Shown in pieces: positions 15,936 to 25,440 of a stretch of DNA of 64,000 nucleotides. Numbering within the stretch: position 1 is the first letter of the stretch; the number at the start of each line of letters is the position of its first letter. The notes under the pieces are model-generated. The model was not told the origin of the DNA and made no database searches. It worked only from the letters and a program-made list of their open reading frames with translations. Location: positions 1 through 64,000 of IMG/VR virus record IMGVR_UViG_3300011115_000925; one strand, 5' to 3'. The position numbers and the translations under genes are program-made. This DNA is from a virus.

Positions 15936-18425
15936 ATGGCTGACAATCTAGCACCTGCTGACGCCGCAACACCACAATCGTATACCGATTCCACGTTGTT
16001 CCAAGCATTGATTGAGCCGCAGCCCAATGTGCTGGATAAATTTGCCAGCTATACATATCAGGCATCAGTGTATCTCATGACTGCAGACCAATATCGAAAT
16101 TTATTAAGCAGCGCCAACAAAACTATTCCTGACAGCCAATTGTTGTTTCAAAGCGGCGGCAAAACTGTTGGTAACAAATTTTTTGACAATGATTTTTACA
16201 TAGACAACATCACATTAGAAACTCAATTGGCTGGAAAACAAACCCAAGGGGCCCACATGGTCACTGATTTAAAATTCACTGTGACTGAGCCAATGGGAAT
16301 AACTCTATTAGATCGACTGTACAATGCGGTGGCAGATTCAGCGCCGCTGGATGCTGCAGGAAATGTAAATTTCAGCGCAGTACAATATCTGATGGCCATA
16401 AGATTTTTTGGATACGATCAAAATGGCAATTTATCAGCGCCAGGGATACCTGCAGCAGTTGGAAAAACTGCCAACCCCAAAGCGGTAGTTATAAAATATA
16501 TTCCTTTCCTTATAAAAAATATCAAGTGGACTGTGGGAACCAAGTTGGTCAGTTACGAAATTGAAGGAGGCCCGGTGGGCCAAATCACCGGCGGCAGCAC
16601 CTCTCGTGGTACTGTGCCATTTGACATTGAACTCAGTGCAAAAACTGTGGGAGAAATTTTGTCTGGGTCTGCCACCTATGCTGCACCCAAGGTTGATGAT
16701 AGAGATAACAGAGTTGCACGACAAGGAAATGCAGCCACCGGTGCAGCGGCACCAACTAGAACTGGTGGCCCTGCCAATGGAGGCAGTCCGTCAGCACCAC
16801 CAAACGCTGGTGCCAGTCCTGGTACTATTACATCTGGGTTGATGGATGCAATGAACAAGTTCCAACAAGATTTAGTTCAGAGGAAAGTTTACAACATTGC
16901 TGACGAATACGAACTTGTGTTTGTTGATGCTGATGAAATAAAACAAGCACAATTAAAAGGACCCCAAAAAGATGTTGATAAAAAAACTGCATCTATGGCG
17001 CCGGGTGCTAATGCTGATCCAAAAAGTTTAGACTCCAGCAAAATACCAGCAAACACCACTCAACGAAACAAACCTATTCCAGCTGGTCAATCAATTACAC
17101 AAGTGATTGACCTTATTATTAGAAATAGTTCTTACATAACCAACCAAGAAAGAGTAATCAACAATCCTGATGGATCCACAGAGGATGGATCCACAGCAAT
17201 TCAAAAACCCATGTCATGGTTTTTGATCACATATTCGGCCACCCCCATTGGCGACAAAATTGATACCCAACGCAATGATTTTGCTTACAAAATAAAATAC
17301 ACCATAACAAAATATGCAGTACCAAATTTTGACAGCAAGTATTTTCCAATTACCACTTTTCCTGGACTGCACAAACAATACAACTATTGGTTTACTGGGC
17401 AAAACACATCAGTATTGGATTATTCAGCAAGTTATGATGCACTATACAATATCACAGTGAATGGCAGCAAAGTTGGCGACTCAGCATACGAACAGCGCAA
17501 GAAATTACTGACCAGCAGCGGCAATGACCTGCCCAAGTACGCTTACAATCCGCGAAGCACTCAAGGCGTTGGCTATGGCGACGGCAAAAGCAACGAGGCC
17601 AGCGCCAATGCTGCTGAATATCTTTACAGTCCAGATACATTGAGCAGTTCCAGGCTGCGAATTGTTGGTGATCCTGCTTGGATACAACAAGGCAGCTTGT
17701 TCAAACCCATTGATGTTGAAACCTACAAAGCCGAATCCAAACTGGGGTTTTTGCCCGACGGTACTATTTCGTTTGACAGTTCTCAGGTGCTGTACGAAAT
17801 TGCCTGGCAACGTCCAGAAGATTATGATCTCAAAAGTGGACTAGCAGATCCTTATGCTAAAACCAGTCTGAAATATGGCCAACGTCTGCCATTGCAAAGC
17901 AACATCTACAATGCTCTGAAAGTAACAAGTGAATTCCGCGCTGGGCAATTTGAACAAACGCTAGAAGGCACATTGTATTTTTACAACAAGCCCAAAGCAA
18001 CAACTACTCCTGCTGCTGCTGCCAATGCCACCGATGGCAGCGACAATAGACTTGCACGACAAGGAACTCCAACACCCGACGGCAGCGACAATAGATTTGC
18101 ACGACAAGGAACTCCAGCATTGACATCAGCTGCACAAGGTCAAACAGGTACAACGTTGGCACCCATTGGAGATCTTGCAAATCAAGCAGGAATCAGAGAT
18201 CCACAACAGCTGAGTCAGCTGGCACAACAAGTGCCTAACATTGTACCATCACAACCAGCAAGCATCCCAACCAGCGGCGGACAACCAGTGGGAACCGCTG
18301 CCCCCAATGGACAATCAGACACAAACAGTTCGCCGCCGGTGGCGGCACCTGGGAGAACAACACTGGATTCTTTACAATCAAATCCAACCAACACTCCACC
18401 TTATTTGACAACTAGAGACGCATAA
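15936..18425 (+). CDS. Large baseplate structural protein, hub (gp27) position
   Basis: The 829-residue protein begins with a folded domain (residues 1-245). It contains NVLDKFASYTYQASVYLMTA, FFDNDFYIDNITLETQLAG and VTDLKFTVTEPMGITLLDRL, a pattern I know from large virion proteins next to gp5 in marine myoviruses. A Gly/Ala/Pro linker (about 250-310) follows, then a second domain (about 310-680) and a disordered tail. The octapeptide DNRxARQG occurs three times, once in the linker and twice in the tail. Position between gp53 and gp5 suggests a hub role like T4 gp27, but sequence alone does not prove it. TAATG overlap with gp5. Confidence 0.55.
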   Translation: MADNLAPADAATPQSYTDSTLFQALIEPQPNVLDKFASYTYQASVYLMTADQYRNLLSSANKTIPDSQLLFQSGGKTVGNKFFDNDFYIDNITLETQLAGKQTQGAHMVTDLKFTVTEPMGITLLDRLYNAVADSAPLDAAGNVNFSAVQYLMAIRFFGYDQNGNLSAPGIPAAVGKTANPKAVVIKYIPFLIKNIKWTVGTKLVSYEIEGGPVGQITGGSTSRGTVPFDIELSAKTVGEILSGSATYAAPKVDDRDNRVARQGNAATGAAAPTRTGGPANGGSPSAPPNAGASPGTITSGLMDAMNKFQQDLVQRKVYNIADEYELVFVDADEIKQAQLKGPQKDVDKKTASMAPGANADPKSLDSSKIPANTTQRNKPIPAGQSITQVIDLIIRNSSYITNQERVINNPDGSTEDGSTAIQKPMSWFLITYSATPIGDKIDTQRNDFAYKIKYTITKYAVPNFDSKYFPITTFPGLHKQYNYWFTGQNTSVLDYSASYDALYNITVNGSKVGDSAYEQRKKLLTSSGNDLPKYAYNPRSTQGVGYGDGKSNEASANAAEYLYSPDTLSSSRLRIVGDPAWIQQGSLFKPIDVETYKAESKLGFLPDGTISFDSSQVLYEIAWQRPEDYDLKSGLADPYAKTSLKYGQRLPLQSNIYNALKVTSEFRAGQFEQTLEGTLYFYNKPKATTTPAAAANATDGSDNRLARQGTPTPDGSDNRFARQGTPALTSAAQGQTGTTLAPIGDLANQAGIRDPQQLSQLAQQVPNIVPSQPASIPTSGGQPVGTAAPNGQSDTNSSPPVAAPGRTTLDSLQSNPTNTPPYLTTRDA

Positions 18426-19945
18426 TGGCACAAAACAACGCACGCAGCAGGGGAAAACCACGCAATTATAAATTTGATCGCGGTGGCATACCAGCAGAAT
18501 TTGGTCCGTTTACTGGTGTGGTAAAATCCACTGCAGACCCCACACGGTCGGGACGATTGAAAGTTTACATTGAAGCATTTGCTGATGGCGGACAATCAGG
18601 GGAAGATGATCCCAACAAGTGGACCACGGTCAGTTACATGCAACAATTTGGTGGATCTACTCCGCCGCAGCCCGCCGGCGGCACCACCAGTGCTGTTGGC
18701 ACGTATCCCGGCAATGAAAACAGTTATGGCATGTGGTTTACTCCACCCGACGTGGGCATCACAGTGCTGTGTGTGTTTGTTGATGGTCAACGAGATCAAG
18801 GTTATTATATTGGAACTGTTCCTGAACAAGGCTTAGGCAGCATGTTGCCAGCCATTGGTGCCACCAGCAATTATTCTATTGACAAAACAAATGTCAATCA
18901 ACAAAAATATTTTGCCAAATCACCAATACTTCCAGTGACAGAAATCAATGTCAACAACGATGAAATTTTTAACAGTCCTACATTTTTCTCACAACGCAAA
19001 CCAGTACATAGCTATGTGGCAGGAATCATGTTTCAACAAGGACTTATTGATGACACCCAACGTGGTCCTATAAACAGTACCAGCCAACGAGAAACTCCAA
19101 GCAGTGTGTTTGGTATAAGCACTCCAGGATCTCCTATCTATCAAGGCGGTATGAAGCCCAATGACATTCGTAAAAAAATCAATGATGGATCTATCACACC
19201 GGGGCAGGCACAGGTGATAGGGCGTGTGGGCGGCCATACACTGGTCATGGATGATGGAGATCTTGAAGATAAAAATGCTTTGTTCCGTCTAAGAAGCAGC
19301 AAAGGTCATCAGATTACCATGAGCGACAGCGGCAACTTTTTTTACATCACTCATGCCAATGGACAAACGTGGCTGGAATTTGGATCTGAAGGTACTGTAG
19401 ATGTGTACTCTACCAATTCTATCAACATGCGTACTGCAGGAGATATAAATTTTCACGCTGACAGAGATATCAATATGTTTGCTGGTAGAGATGTGCAAAT
19501 CAAAAGCACCAGACGCATGCAGTTGGAAAGCATGGAAACCATGATTCTAGATGCTCAAAAAGACATAACTGTGTATAGCAAAAATACCATTGGGGTAAAA
19601 GCAGACGGTGTACTGACCATCAACAGTGCATCTGGCAGCTGGGGCAGCGGCAGCGAATTAATAGTCAAAGCAACTCAGATTGAACTCAATGGACCAGCAG
19701 CCGGAAGTGTTTCTACACCCAACCCCATAACCAAAACACTGTTTGATGAAGTGAAATTCAACACCAGCGCAGGTTGGGAAACCAAAACTGACGGATTGAC
19801 CAGTATCTGTAGTCGAACAACCACTCACGAACCGTATCCCTATCACAACAAAGGTGTAGATGTGCCAGTAGCATTTGAAAGTGGCTATGCAGTGCCACCG
19901 GGTGCTCCTGATGTTCCGCCAGGTGTGGCAATTTCAGCAAACTGA
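18425..19945 (+). CDS. gp5: gp5-like baseplate hub spike, lacking the lysozyme domain
   Basis: The 506-residue protein has an N-terminal OB-fold (GPFTGVVKSTADPTRSGRLK, then GMWFTPPDVGITVLCVFVDG and GYYIGTVPEQG). A linker and a C-terminal triple-stranded beta-helix follow, recognisable from short repeats such as GDINFHADRDINMFAGRDVQ and similar 8-residue turns (about 300-400). T4 gp5 (575 aa) carries a lysozyme domain between these parts; no glutamate-containing lysozyme segment is visible here, so wall digestion must come from elsewhere or is not needed. The trimer forms the membrane-piercing needle of the hub. Confidence 0.88.
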   Translation: MAQNNARSRGKPRNYKFDRGGIPAEFGPFTGVVKSTADPTRSGRLKVYIEAFADGGQSGEDDPNKWTTVSYMQQFGGSTPPQPAGGTTSAVGTYPGNENSYGMWFTPPDVGITVLCVFVDGQRDQGYYIGTVPEQGLGSMLPAIGATSNYSIDKTNVNQQKYFAKSPILPVTEINVNNDEIFNSPTFFSQRKPVHSYVAGIMFQQGLIDDTQRGPINSTSQRETPSSVFGISTPGSPIYQGGMKPNDIRKKINDGSITPGQAQVIGRVGGHTLVMDDGDLEDKNALFRLRSSKGHQITMSDSGNFFYITHANGQTWLEFGSEGTVDVYSTNSINMRTAGDINFHADRDINMFAGRDVQIKSTRRMQLESMETMILDAQKDITVYSKNTIGVKADGVLTINSASGSWGSGSELIVKATQIELNGPAAGSVSTPNPITKTLFDEVKFNTSAGWETKTDGLTSICSRTTTHEPYPYHNKGVDVPVAFESGYAVPPGAPDVPPGVAISAN

Positions 19946-19946
19946 T

Positions 19947-21512
19947 ATGGCAAAATTTACATATTCATTACCAAACGGCAAGTCATTCAACGTTGACGGT
20001 GACGGATTGAATGCTGATCAAGCCAAAGCAATAATTGATCAACAATCCAGTGCAGGTTCTTTGATTGGCCTTAAACCTGGCGCTATCTTGAGTGCAGCCA
20101 CGCAATCAGTCAGTGGGTTGCCTTCTGCACAAGGTGCAGTAAATCAAGCATTGAGTGGAGTAACTGGTGCATTAGGAGCAGGAGTCCCAAGTGCTACTGG
20201 CATCTTGGGAAGTGTCTCAAAGAATTTATCAACAGCAGGCGGAGCATTAAGCGGTAGCCTAGCCCCGGGTATATCAGGGTTGACAGGAGCAATAGGTCCA
20301 GCAGTTACTAATTTGTCGGGTGAAATTACAAATAAATTAGGTGCAGTCAGCTTGGCTGGCAGTGTTGGGTCATTGGCTACCACAGCCATTGGTACTATCA
20401 ATAGAACCATCGGGTCCACCGCAGTAACATCTCCAATTAACACAGCTGATTTTGTCAAACAGATTCCTGCTCTAGGCCCCATTGGCAGTATGAGCCCCAG
20501 TGATGTCAGTGGTGTACTGGCACAATCTAAGAACATAGTAAATCAAGGTGTTAGTATCCTCAGCAATACAAACGGTGCAGGATCATTTGGGTTGAATGTT
20601 CCTCAACTGGAAACAGCAGGAATTTTAAAACCAGGAACCGCAGCATTGGCTGTTGCTTCAGGGGCTTCGTTGTCATCGGTGCTCAAAAGTCCAGCGGTGT
20701 TTACCGGAGTCAATGGTATTAAAAACATAGATTCACTGTTGGCCAATGCTCCTTTGCAATCTACAGTGCAGCAAGACCTCATGGCCAAAGGCACTGCGGC
20801 ATTGGGTGCAGTTGGCATTCCAGTGGCAAGCCTAAGCGCACAAGGTCTGGCAGGTGTGTCGCTAAGTGCAGCCAAAAGTGTGCCCGATACTGAAGCACTG
20901 CTGAAAGGATTGCCGTCATCTGCAGATGCCAAAGCACAATTTAATACTTTGGTCAAAGACGGTTCTTTTGCGGTGAACCTTGCACAAAGCAAAGTGGAGC
21001 CAGTATTCAAAGCAGAAACTACTCCGGTTCCAGCGTCAGACACAGTGGATCGCAGTACCCTAACTAGTGCTACCAACCGGGTATTGGGCAATGACAAGAT
21101 TCCTGCACCCAACTTTGCTACTGCAACTCCTGATGTTGGCGCTATATCACAAACAATACAATCAGGATTCACTGACTTTGGTTCTGCTGTTCAAAGCATA
21201 ATACCAACGTGGAACACAATCAATGAAAAATTAAAAACATTAGAGAATCAACAAGTTATATCTCAACAAGAGTGGATATCTATTGCCGGCCAACAACAAG
21301 CAGCAAATCAATCTTACTTAGATAGTTTATCAAAATACTATGTGCCTGCATCAGCTGTTTATGACAGTGCTCCTGCTGAAATACAAAAAGAATTTAAACC
21401 ACTCAAAGACAAAATATTTGATTCTACTGGTGAGTTAACAGGGCTGGCATTTCCAATTATCAAACGTATTAAACAGTTGGCCAGCAAAATTTCAACCAAT
21501 GTAAGTGCCTAA
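19947..21512 (+). CDS. Gly/Ala/Ser-rich tail-associated protein of unknown function
   Basis: I chose ATG 19947, 1 nt after the gp5 stop; an in-frame start at 19875 would lie inside gp5. The 521 residues begin MAKFTYSLPNGKSFNVDGDG, then continue with a long low-complexity Gly/Ala/Ser/Leu region (residues 50-330) resembling glycine-zipper helices. A more ordinary helical C-terminus includes QQEWISIAGQQQAANQSYLD. Proteins with this start occur between gp5 and gp25 in marine myoviruses as I recall, without assigned function. The small-residue helices could pack inside the tube or insert into a membrane during injection; that is speculation. Confidence 0.6.
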   Translation: MAKFTYSLPNGKSFNVDGDGLNADQAKAIIDQQSSAGSLIGLKPGAILSAATQSVSGLPSAQGAVNQALSGVTGALGAGVPSATGILGSVSKNLSTAGGALSGSLAPGISGLTGAIGPAVTNLSGEITNKLGAVSLAGSVGSLATTAIGTINRTIGSTAVTSPINTADFVKQIPALGPIGSMSPSDVSGVLAQSKNIVNQGVSILSNTNGAGSFGLNVPQLETAGILKPGTAALAVASGASLSSVLKSPAVFTGVNGIKNIDSLLANAPLQSTVQQDLMAKGTAALGAVGIPVASLSAQGLAGVSLSAAKSVPDTEALLKGLPSSADAKAQFNTLVKDGSFAVNLAQSKVEPVFKAETTPVPASDTVDRSTLTSATNRVLGNDKIPAPNFATATPDVGAISQTIQSGFTDFGSAVQSIIPTWNTINEKLKTLENQQVISQQEWISIAGQQQAANQSYLDSLSKYYVPASAVYDSAPAEIQKEFKPLKDKIFDSTGELTGLAFPIIKRIKQLASKISTNVSA

Positions 21513-21532
21513 TTTTTCTTGGTAAATACTGC

Positions 21533-21910
21533 ATGGCTCAAACATTCATAGGGTTCAACACCGTTAATCAAGTTAAAAAATTTACCTTGACTGATTTTCC
21601 ACTGATCAAACAAGATCTCCTGAATGCTTTTAATATCCGCCAAGGTGAATTGCCGGGCAGACCCGAATATGGCACCATATTGTGGAACTTCTTGTTTGAA
21701 CCCCAACTTGAAGAATTGCAAAACAGCATGGTTGCAGAAATACAACGTGTGGCTGGGGGAGATCCTAGAGTTTATATTTCTGACATACAAATTTTTCCGC
21801 AAAACAACGGCATACTGATACAGTTGGAATTGACAATAACTCCATCAACAGACGCTCAACGACTGGCAATATTTTTTGATATTACATCCAGACGAGCCAG
21901 TTATATTTAG
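21533..21910 (+). CDS. gp25: gp25-like baseplate wedge protein
   Basis: The 125 residues (T4 gp25: 132) fit the family along the whole length. DFPLIKQDLLNAFNIRQGE and GRPEYGTILWNFLFEPQLEE contain the G-RP-YG and LFEP elements around the conserved Glu-Pro. A C-terminal beta segment (DIQIFPQNNGILIQLELTI) ends it. gp25 is the sheath-initiator-like core of the wedge with gp6. It belongs to the lysozyme-like gpW/gp25 fold without enzymatic activity. Confidence 0.9.
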   Translation: MAQTFIGFNTVNQVKKFTLTDFPLIKQDLLNAFNIRQGELPGRPEYGTILWNFLFEPQLEELQNSMVAEIQRVAGGDPRVYISDIQIFPQNNGILIQLELTITPSTDAQRLAIFFDITSRRASYI

Positions 21911-21936
21911 GTATAAACTACGCAGTTTTTTGTGTC

Positions 21937-21944
21937 CATAAATA
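21937..21944 (+). promoter_or_regulatory. Late-promoter-like box upstream of gp6
   Basis: CATAAATA at 21937-21944 differs from TATAAATA at one base and lies 29 nt before the gp6 ATG. A second, weaker box, TATAAACT, is at 21912-21919. AAGGTC near 21959-21964 could be the ribosome-binding site. Confidence 0.6.
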
Positions 21945-21972
21945 AACGATAAGGCACAAAAGGTCAAAATCA

Positions 21973-24900
21973 ATGGCAACAACCACTAGACAAACAGCAA
22001 TATTCGGAGTCGAAGACTGGAAACAAATTTACCAGACCTACCGTGAAGCTGATTTTCAAAGCTACGACTTTGAAACTCTACGCAAAAGTTTTGTTGACTA
22101 TCTACGCCTGTACTATCCTGAAACATTCAACGATTACATTGAAAGCAGTGAATTTATTGCTTTACTAGATGTAATGGCATTCATGGGACAAGCACTGGCA
22201 TTCCGTACAGATCTCAACACAAGAGAAAACTACATAGACACAGCTGAGCGCAGAGATTCAGTAGTTCAACTGGCAAATTTGGTCAGCTACACAGCCAAAC
22301 GCAACACAGAATCACAGGGTCTACTCAAAGTGTTTTCAGTTGTGACCACAGAAAATGTCACCGACTACAACGGAATAAATCTCAGCAACGTCACAGTGGA
22401 CTGGGCAGATCCTACCAATCCTGCCTGGCAAGAACAATTTACGGCCATTATCAATGCCAGCTTAGTAGATTCACAACGTGTGGGCCGCCCAGGCAATCGT
22501 CAGACCATCTTGGGTGTGCGTACAGATGAATATGGCATTAATTTGGTTCCAGGTTACTTGCCAGTGATCCCGTACAATGCTACAGTAGATGGCATCTCCA
22601 TGCCATTTGAAGCAATGTCCAGTACTTCAATGGGTGAAAATTATCTTTATGAACCCAGTCCTAGAATAAATCAAACATTTAATATATTGTTCCGCAATGA
22701 TCAACTGGGATTCAACAGCAACAACACTGGATATTTTTTCATGTTCAAACAAGGTGTATTGCAGAATCAAGATTTTAATTTACCTGAGCGTATTGCCAAC
22801 CGCACTGTGAATATCAACATTGAAGGGGTCAATCAAGAAGACCGTTGGTTGTTCCAACTTGACACAGTGGGTACAGTCAACAGAGAATGGCAGTTTACAG
22901 AAAACGTATACTCAGCAGCGGCTGAACAAATTGGTACCAGTCTACGCCCTATATTTTCTGTGACCAGCAGAGCCAATGACCAAATTACACTGGTGTTTGG
23001 AGACGGAGTTTTTAGCGAAATACCAGTGGGGACTTTTCGTTGCTATGTTCGTGCATCCAATGGATTGCAATACATCATCAATCCTGAAGAAATGCAAGCA
23101 GTCAGTTTGCCCATCAGTTACATCAGTCGTACTGGGAATCTTGAAACCATAACATTCACATGTGGTATCACACAACCTGTGAGCAACAGTCAAACACGTG
23201 AACCAATTGCAGAGATCAAACAACGTGCTCCAGCACAATATTACACACAGAACAGAATGGTCAATGGAGAAGACTACAATTTATTTCCATACACCCAGTA
23301 CAACTCTATTCTCAAAAGCAAAGCCCTAAACCGTGCCAGCATTGGAACCAGTCGTTATCTTGACTTGGTGGACAACACTGGCAAATACAGTAGCACCAAC
23401 ACATTTGGCAGCGATGGCGGCCTGTGGGAACAGAACATATTGCCTACAATATTGTTTACCTGGAACACCAGGAATGAAATTGCAGATGTCATAACAAATC
23501 AAGTTCAGCCGCAATTGCTTGCGCCTATTGTAAAACAATTTTACTATGCAAATTTTCCAAGACAGTCAGTCAACACCGGTGCTACAGCAGCAAGCACCTG
23601 GCAACAAAGCACTACACTGGCCAATCAGACCACAGGCTTCTTTCGCAACAGCACAGTCAGCAGCACCTGGCCCAGCGGCACTCCTATACCAGTGGGCAAC
23701 GTTGTAGGCATTACCAATCCTTTTTACTTTGTCACACCGGGTGCGTTGATCAAATTTGTTTCGCCCACTGGATACTACTTTGACCGCAACAATCGACTGG
23801 TGCAAGGATCTCCTTCACGGTCGGATGAAAAACTAGAAATCTGGGCCAGTCCACTGCAAGTGATTGGTGACGGGTACAATGGTGGGCTGGGCAATTTGCC
23901 GTCAGGTGCAGGCCCTGTGTCCTTGAACAACTTTGTGCCCACAGGTGCTATTGTTGACACAATTATTCCGTTGTTTGTGACTGATTTGCCACTGGATCTA
24001 GAAGCAGCCATCAGCGAGCAAATTATTTTGTATCGAAATTTTGGACTGGGCTACGACAATGACGGCTCAGTAACAGGAACACCATATGCTTGGTACTTGA
24101 TTACCAGCACCAATTTGGACCAAAATTCTGCATGGAGCCAGACTGTTCCGGGTATTGCCGGTAACAAAGACGGAGTGAACTCAGACGCCAGCTGGTTAAT
24201 ACAATTTGTCACAGTGAATCAAAGCTACACTATCACATTCCGTGGGCTGCAATACAATTTTGGATCTGTGTTGCAAACAAGATTTTTCTTCTATGAAGGG
24301 CAGAAAATTTACGACAGCCGCACAGGCACAGTGATCAAAGACTACATCAACATGCTGGCAGTCAATACTCAGCCAGATTCTACTGATCATTTGCCCGGCG
24401 ATGTTCCTGTTACCATCATTGGACAACCTGTGGAAAGTGACGGGTATGTTGATGATTTCCAAGTGTTGGTCAGCTACAGAGATGCCGACAGTGACGGCAT
24501 TCCTGACAACCCAGACTTTTTTACAGAAATTGTAGCACCCACTGTCAACGCCAATCAGAAATTTGTATTCCTACAACAGACCGTAGATTTTGATAATTTA
24601 CAACGTTATCTATTGGTTGAGCAAGGTCGTGTGAATTCTGATTATGCAACCATAGACGACATTGAATTGGCCAAGAGCGAATGGAGTCCAGGTCAGGTAT
24701 TTTATGCATACGATCAGGATGCATTTTATGAACTCAGTGTATCAGTGACCGGAGTACGTACTTTGGTATCTGTTTCTGGATGGATTGCTCGAGTTGGTCG
24801 ACAAAGTTTGTATTATCAGTATCGTCACAACTCCCCATTGACCAACAGAATAGATCCTGGAACTACCAACATCATTGACCTTTATGTGGTACCACAGTCT

Positions 24901-25440
24901 TATTATACTGCCTACCAGAATTGGATTAGAGACACCACAGGCACTGTGCCCAAACCAAATGTTCCTACTATTGATGAACTCAACACTGCATATCAAGGAT
25001 TGCAAAACTACAAAATGATCAGCGATAATATTATTTTAAATCCTGTGACTTTCAAACCATTGTTTGGCATGAAAGCAGCGTCTGAATTACGTGCCACTAT
25101 CAAAGTGATACGTGCGTCTAATTCCACTGCCAGCGTTAGCGAAATCAAAAGTTCTGTAGTGGCAGAAACAAACAACTATTTTAGCATTGACAAATGGAAT
25201 TTTGGAGATACTTTTTACTTCTCTGAATTGGCAGCATACTTGCATCGCGTGCTGGGAACTATCATCAGTTCAGTGGTGTTGGTGCCATTGAACTCACAAA
25301 AATATTTTGGTGACTTGTATGAAGTAAGATCAGCACCAAATGAATTATTTGTTAATGCAGCTACTATAGATAATATTGAAGTGATTGATGCACTTACCAG
25401 TACCAATCTACGTACAGCACCAGGCAGTGGAGTAATTTAA
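21973..25440 (+). CDS. gp6: gp6-like baseplate wedge protein
   Basis: The N-terminal 350 residues match the gp6/J-like wedge family: FQSYDFETLRKSFVDYLRLY, PETFNDYIESSEFIALLDVM, FRTDLNTRENYIDTAERRDS and NLVSYTAKRNTES. IAEIKQRAPAQYYTQNRMVN and GEDYNLFPYTQYNSI follow. At 1155 residues it is nearly twice T4 gp6 (660), with extra beta-rich domains after about residue 500. gp6 dimers form the inner iris of the baseplate. It ends TAATG into the giant gene. Confidence 0.9.
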   Translation: MATTTRQTAIFGVEDWKQIYQTYREADFQSYDFETLRKSFVDYLRLYYPETFNDYIESSEFIALLDVMAFMGQALAFRTDLNTRENYIDTAERRDSVVQLANLVSYTAKRNTESQGLLKVFSVVTTENVTDYNGINLSNVTVDWADPTNPAWQEQFTAIINASLVDSQRVGRPGNRQTILGVRTDEYGINLVPGYLPVIPYNATVDGISMPFEAMSSTSMGENYLYEPSPRINQTFNILFRNDQLGFNSNNTGYFFMFKQGVLQNQDFNLPERIANRTVNINIEGVNQEDRWLFQLDTVGTVNREWQFTENVYSAAAEQIGTSLRPIFSVTSRANDQITLVFGDGVFSEIPVGTFRCYVRASNGLQYIINPEEMQAVSLPISYISRTGNLETITFTCGITQPVSNSQTREPIAEIKQRAPAQYYTQNRMVNGEDYNLFPYTQYNSILKSKALNRASIGTSRYLDLVDNTGKYSSTNTFGSDGGLWEQNILPTILFTWNTRNEIADVITNQVQPQLLAPIVKQFYYANFPRQSVNTGATAASTWQQSTTLANQTTGFFRNSTVSSTWPSGTPIPVGNVVGITNPFYFVTPGALIKFVSPTGYYFDRNNRLVQGSPSRSDEKLEIWASPLQVIGDGYNGGLGNLPSGAGPVSLNNFVPTGAIVDTIIPLFVTDLPLDLEAAISEQIILYRNFGLGYDNDGSVTGTPYAWYLITSTNLDQNSAWSQTVPGIAGNKDGVNSDASWLIQFVTVNQSYTITFRGLQYNFGSVLQTRFFFYEGQKIYDSRTGTVIKDYINMLAVNTQPDSTDHLPGDVPVTIIGQPVESDGYVDDFQVLVSYRDADSDGIPDNPDFFTEIVAPTVNANQKFVFLQQTVDFDNLQRYLLVEQGRVNSDYATIDDIELAKSEWSPGQVFYAYDQDAFYELSVSVTGVRTLVSVSGWIARVGRQSLYYQYRHNSPLTNRIDPGTTNIIDLYVVPQSYYTAYQNWIRDTTGTVPKPNVPTIDELNTAYQGLQNYKMISDNIILNPVTFKPLFGMKAASELRATIKVIRASNSTASVSEIKSSVVAETNNYFSIDKWNFGDTFYFSELAAYLHRVLGTIISSVVLVPLNSQKYFGDLYEVRSAPNELFVNAATIDNIEVIDALTSTNLRTAPGSGVI

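Noticed and set aside
20144-21172. Two minus-strand frames of 130 and 189 codons
   Set aside because: Antisense shadows of the Gly/Ala-rich tail protein.
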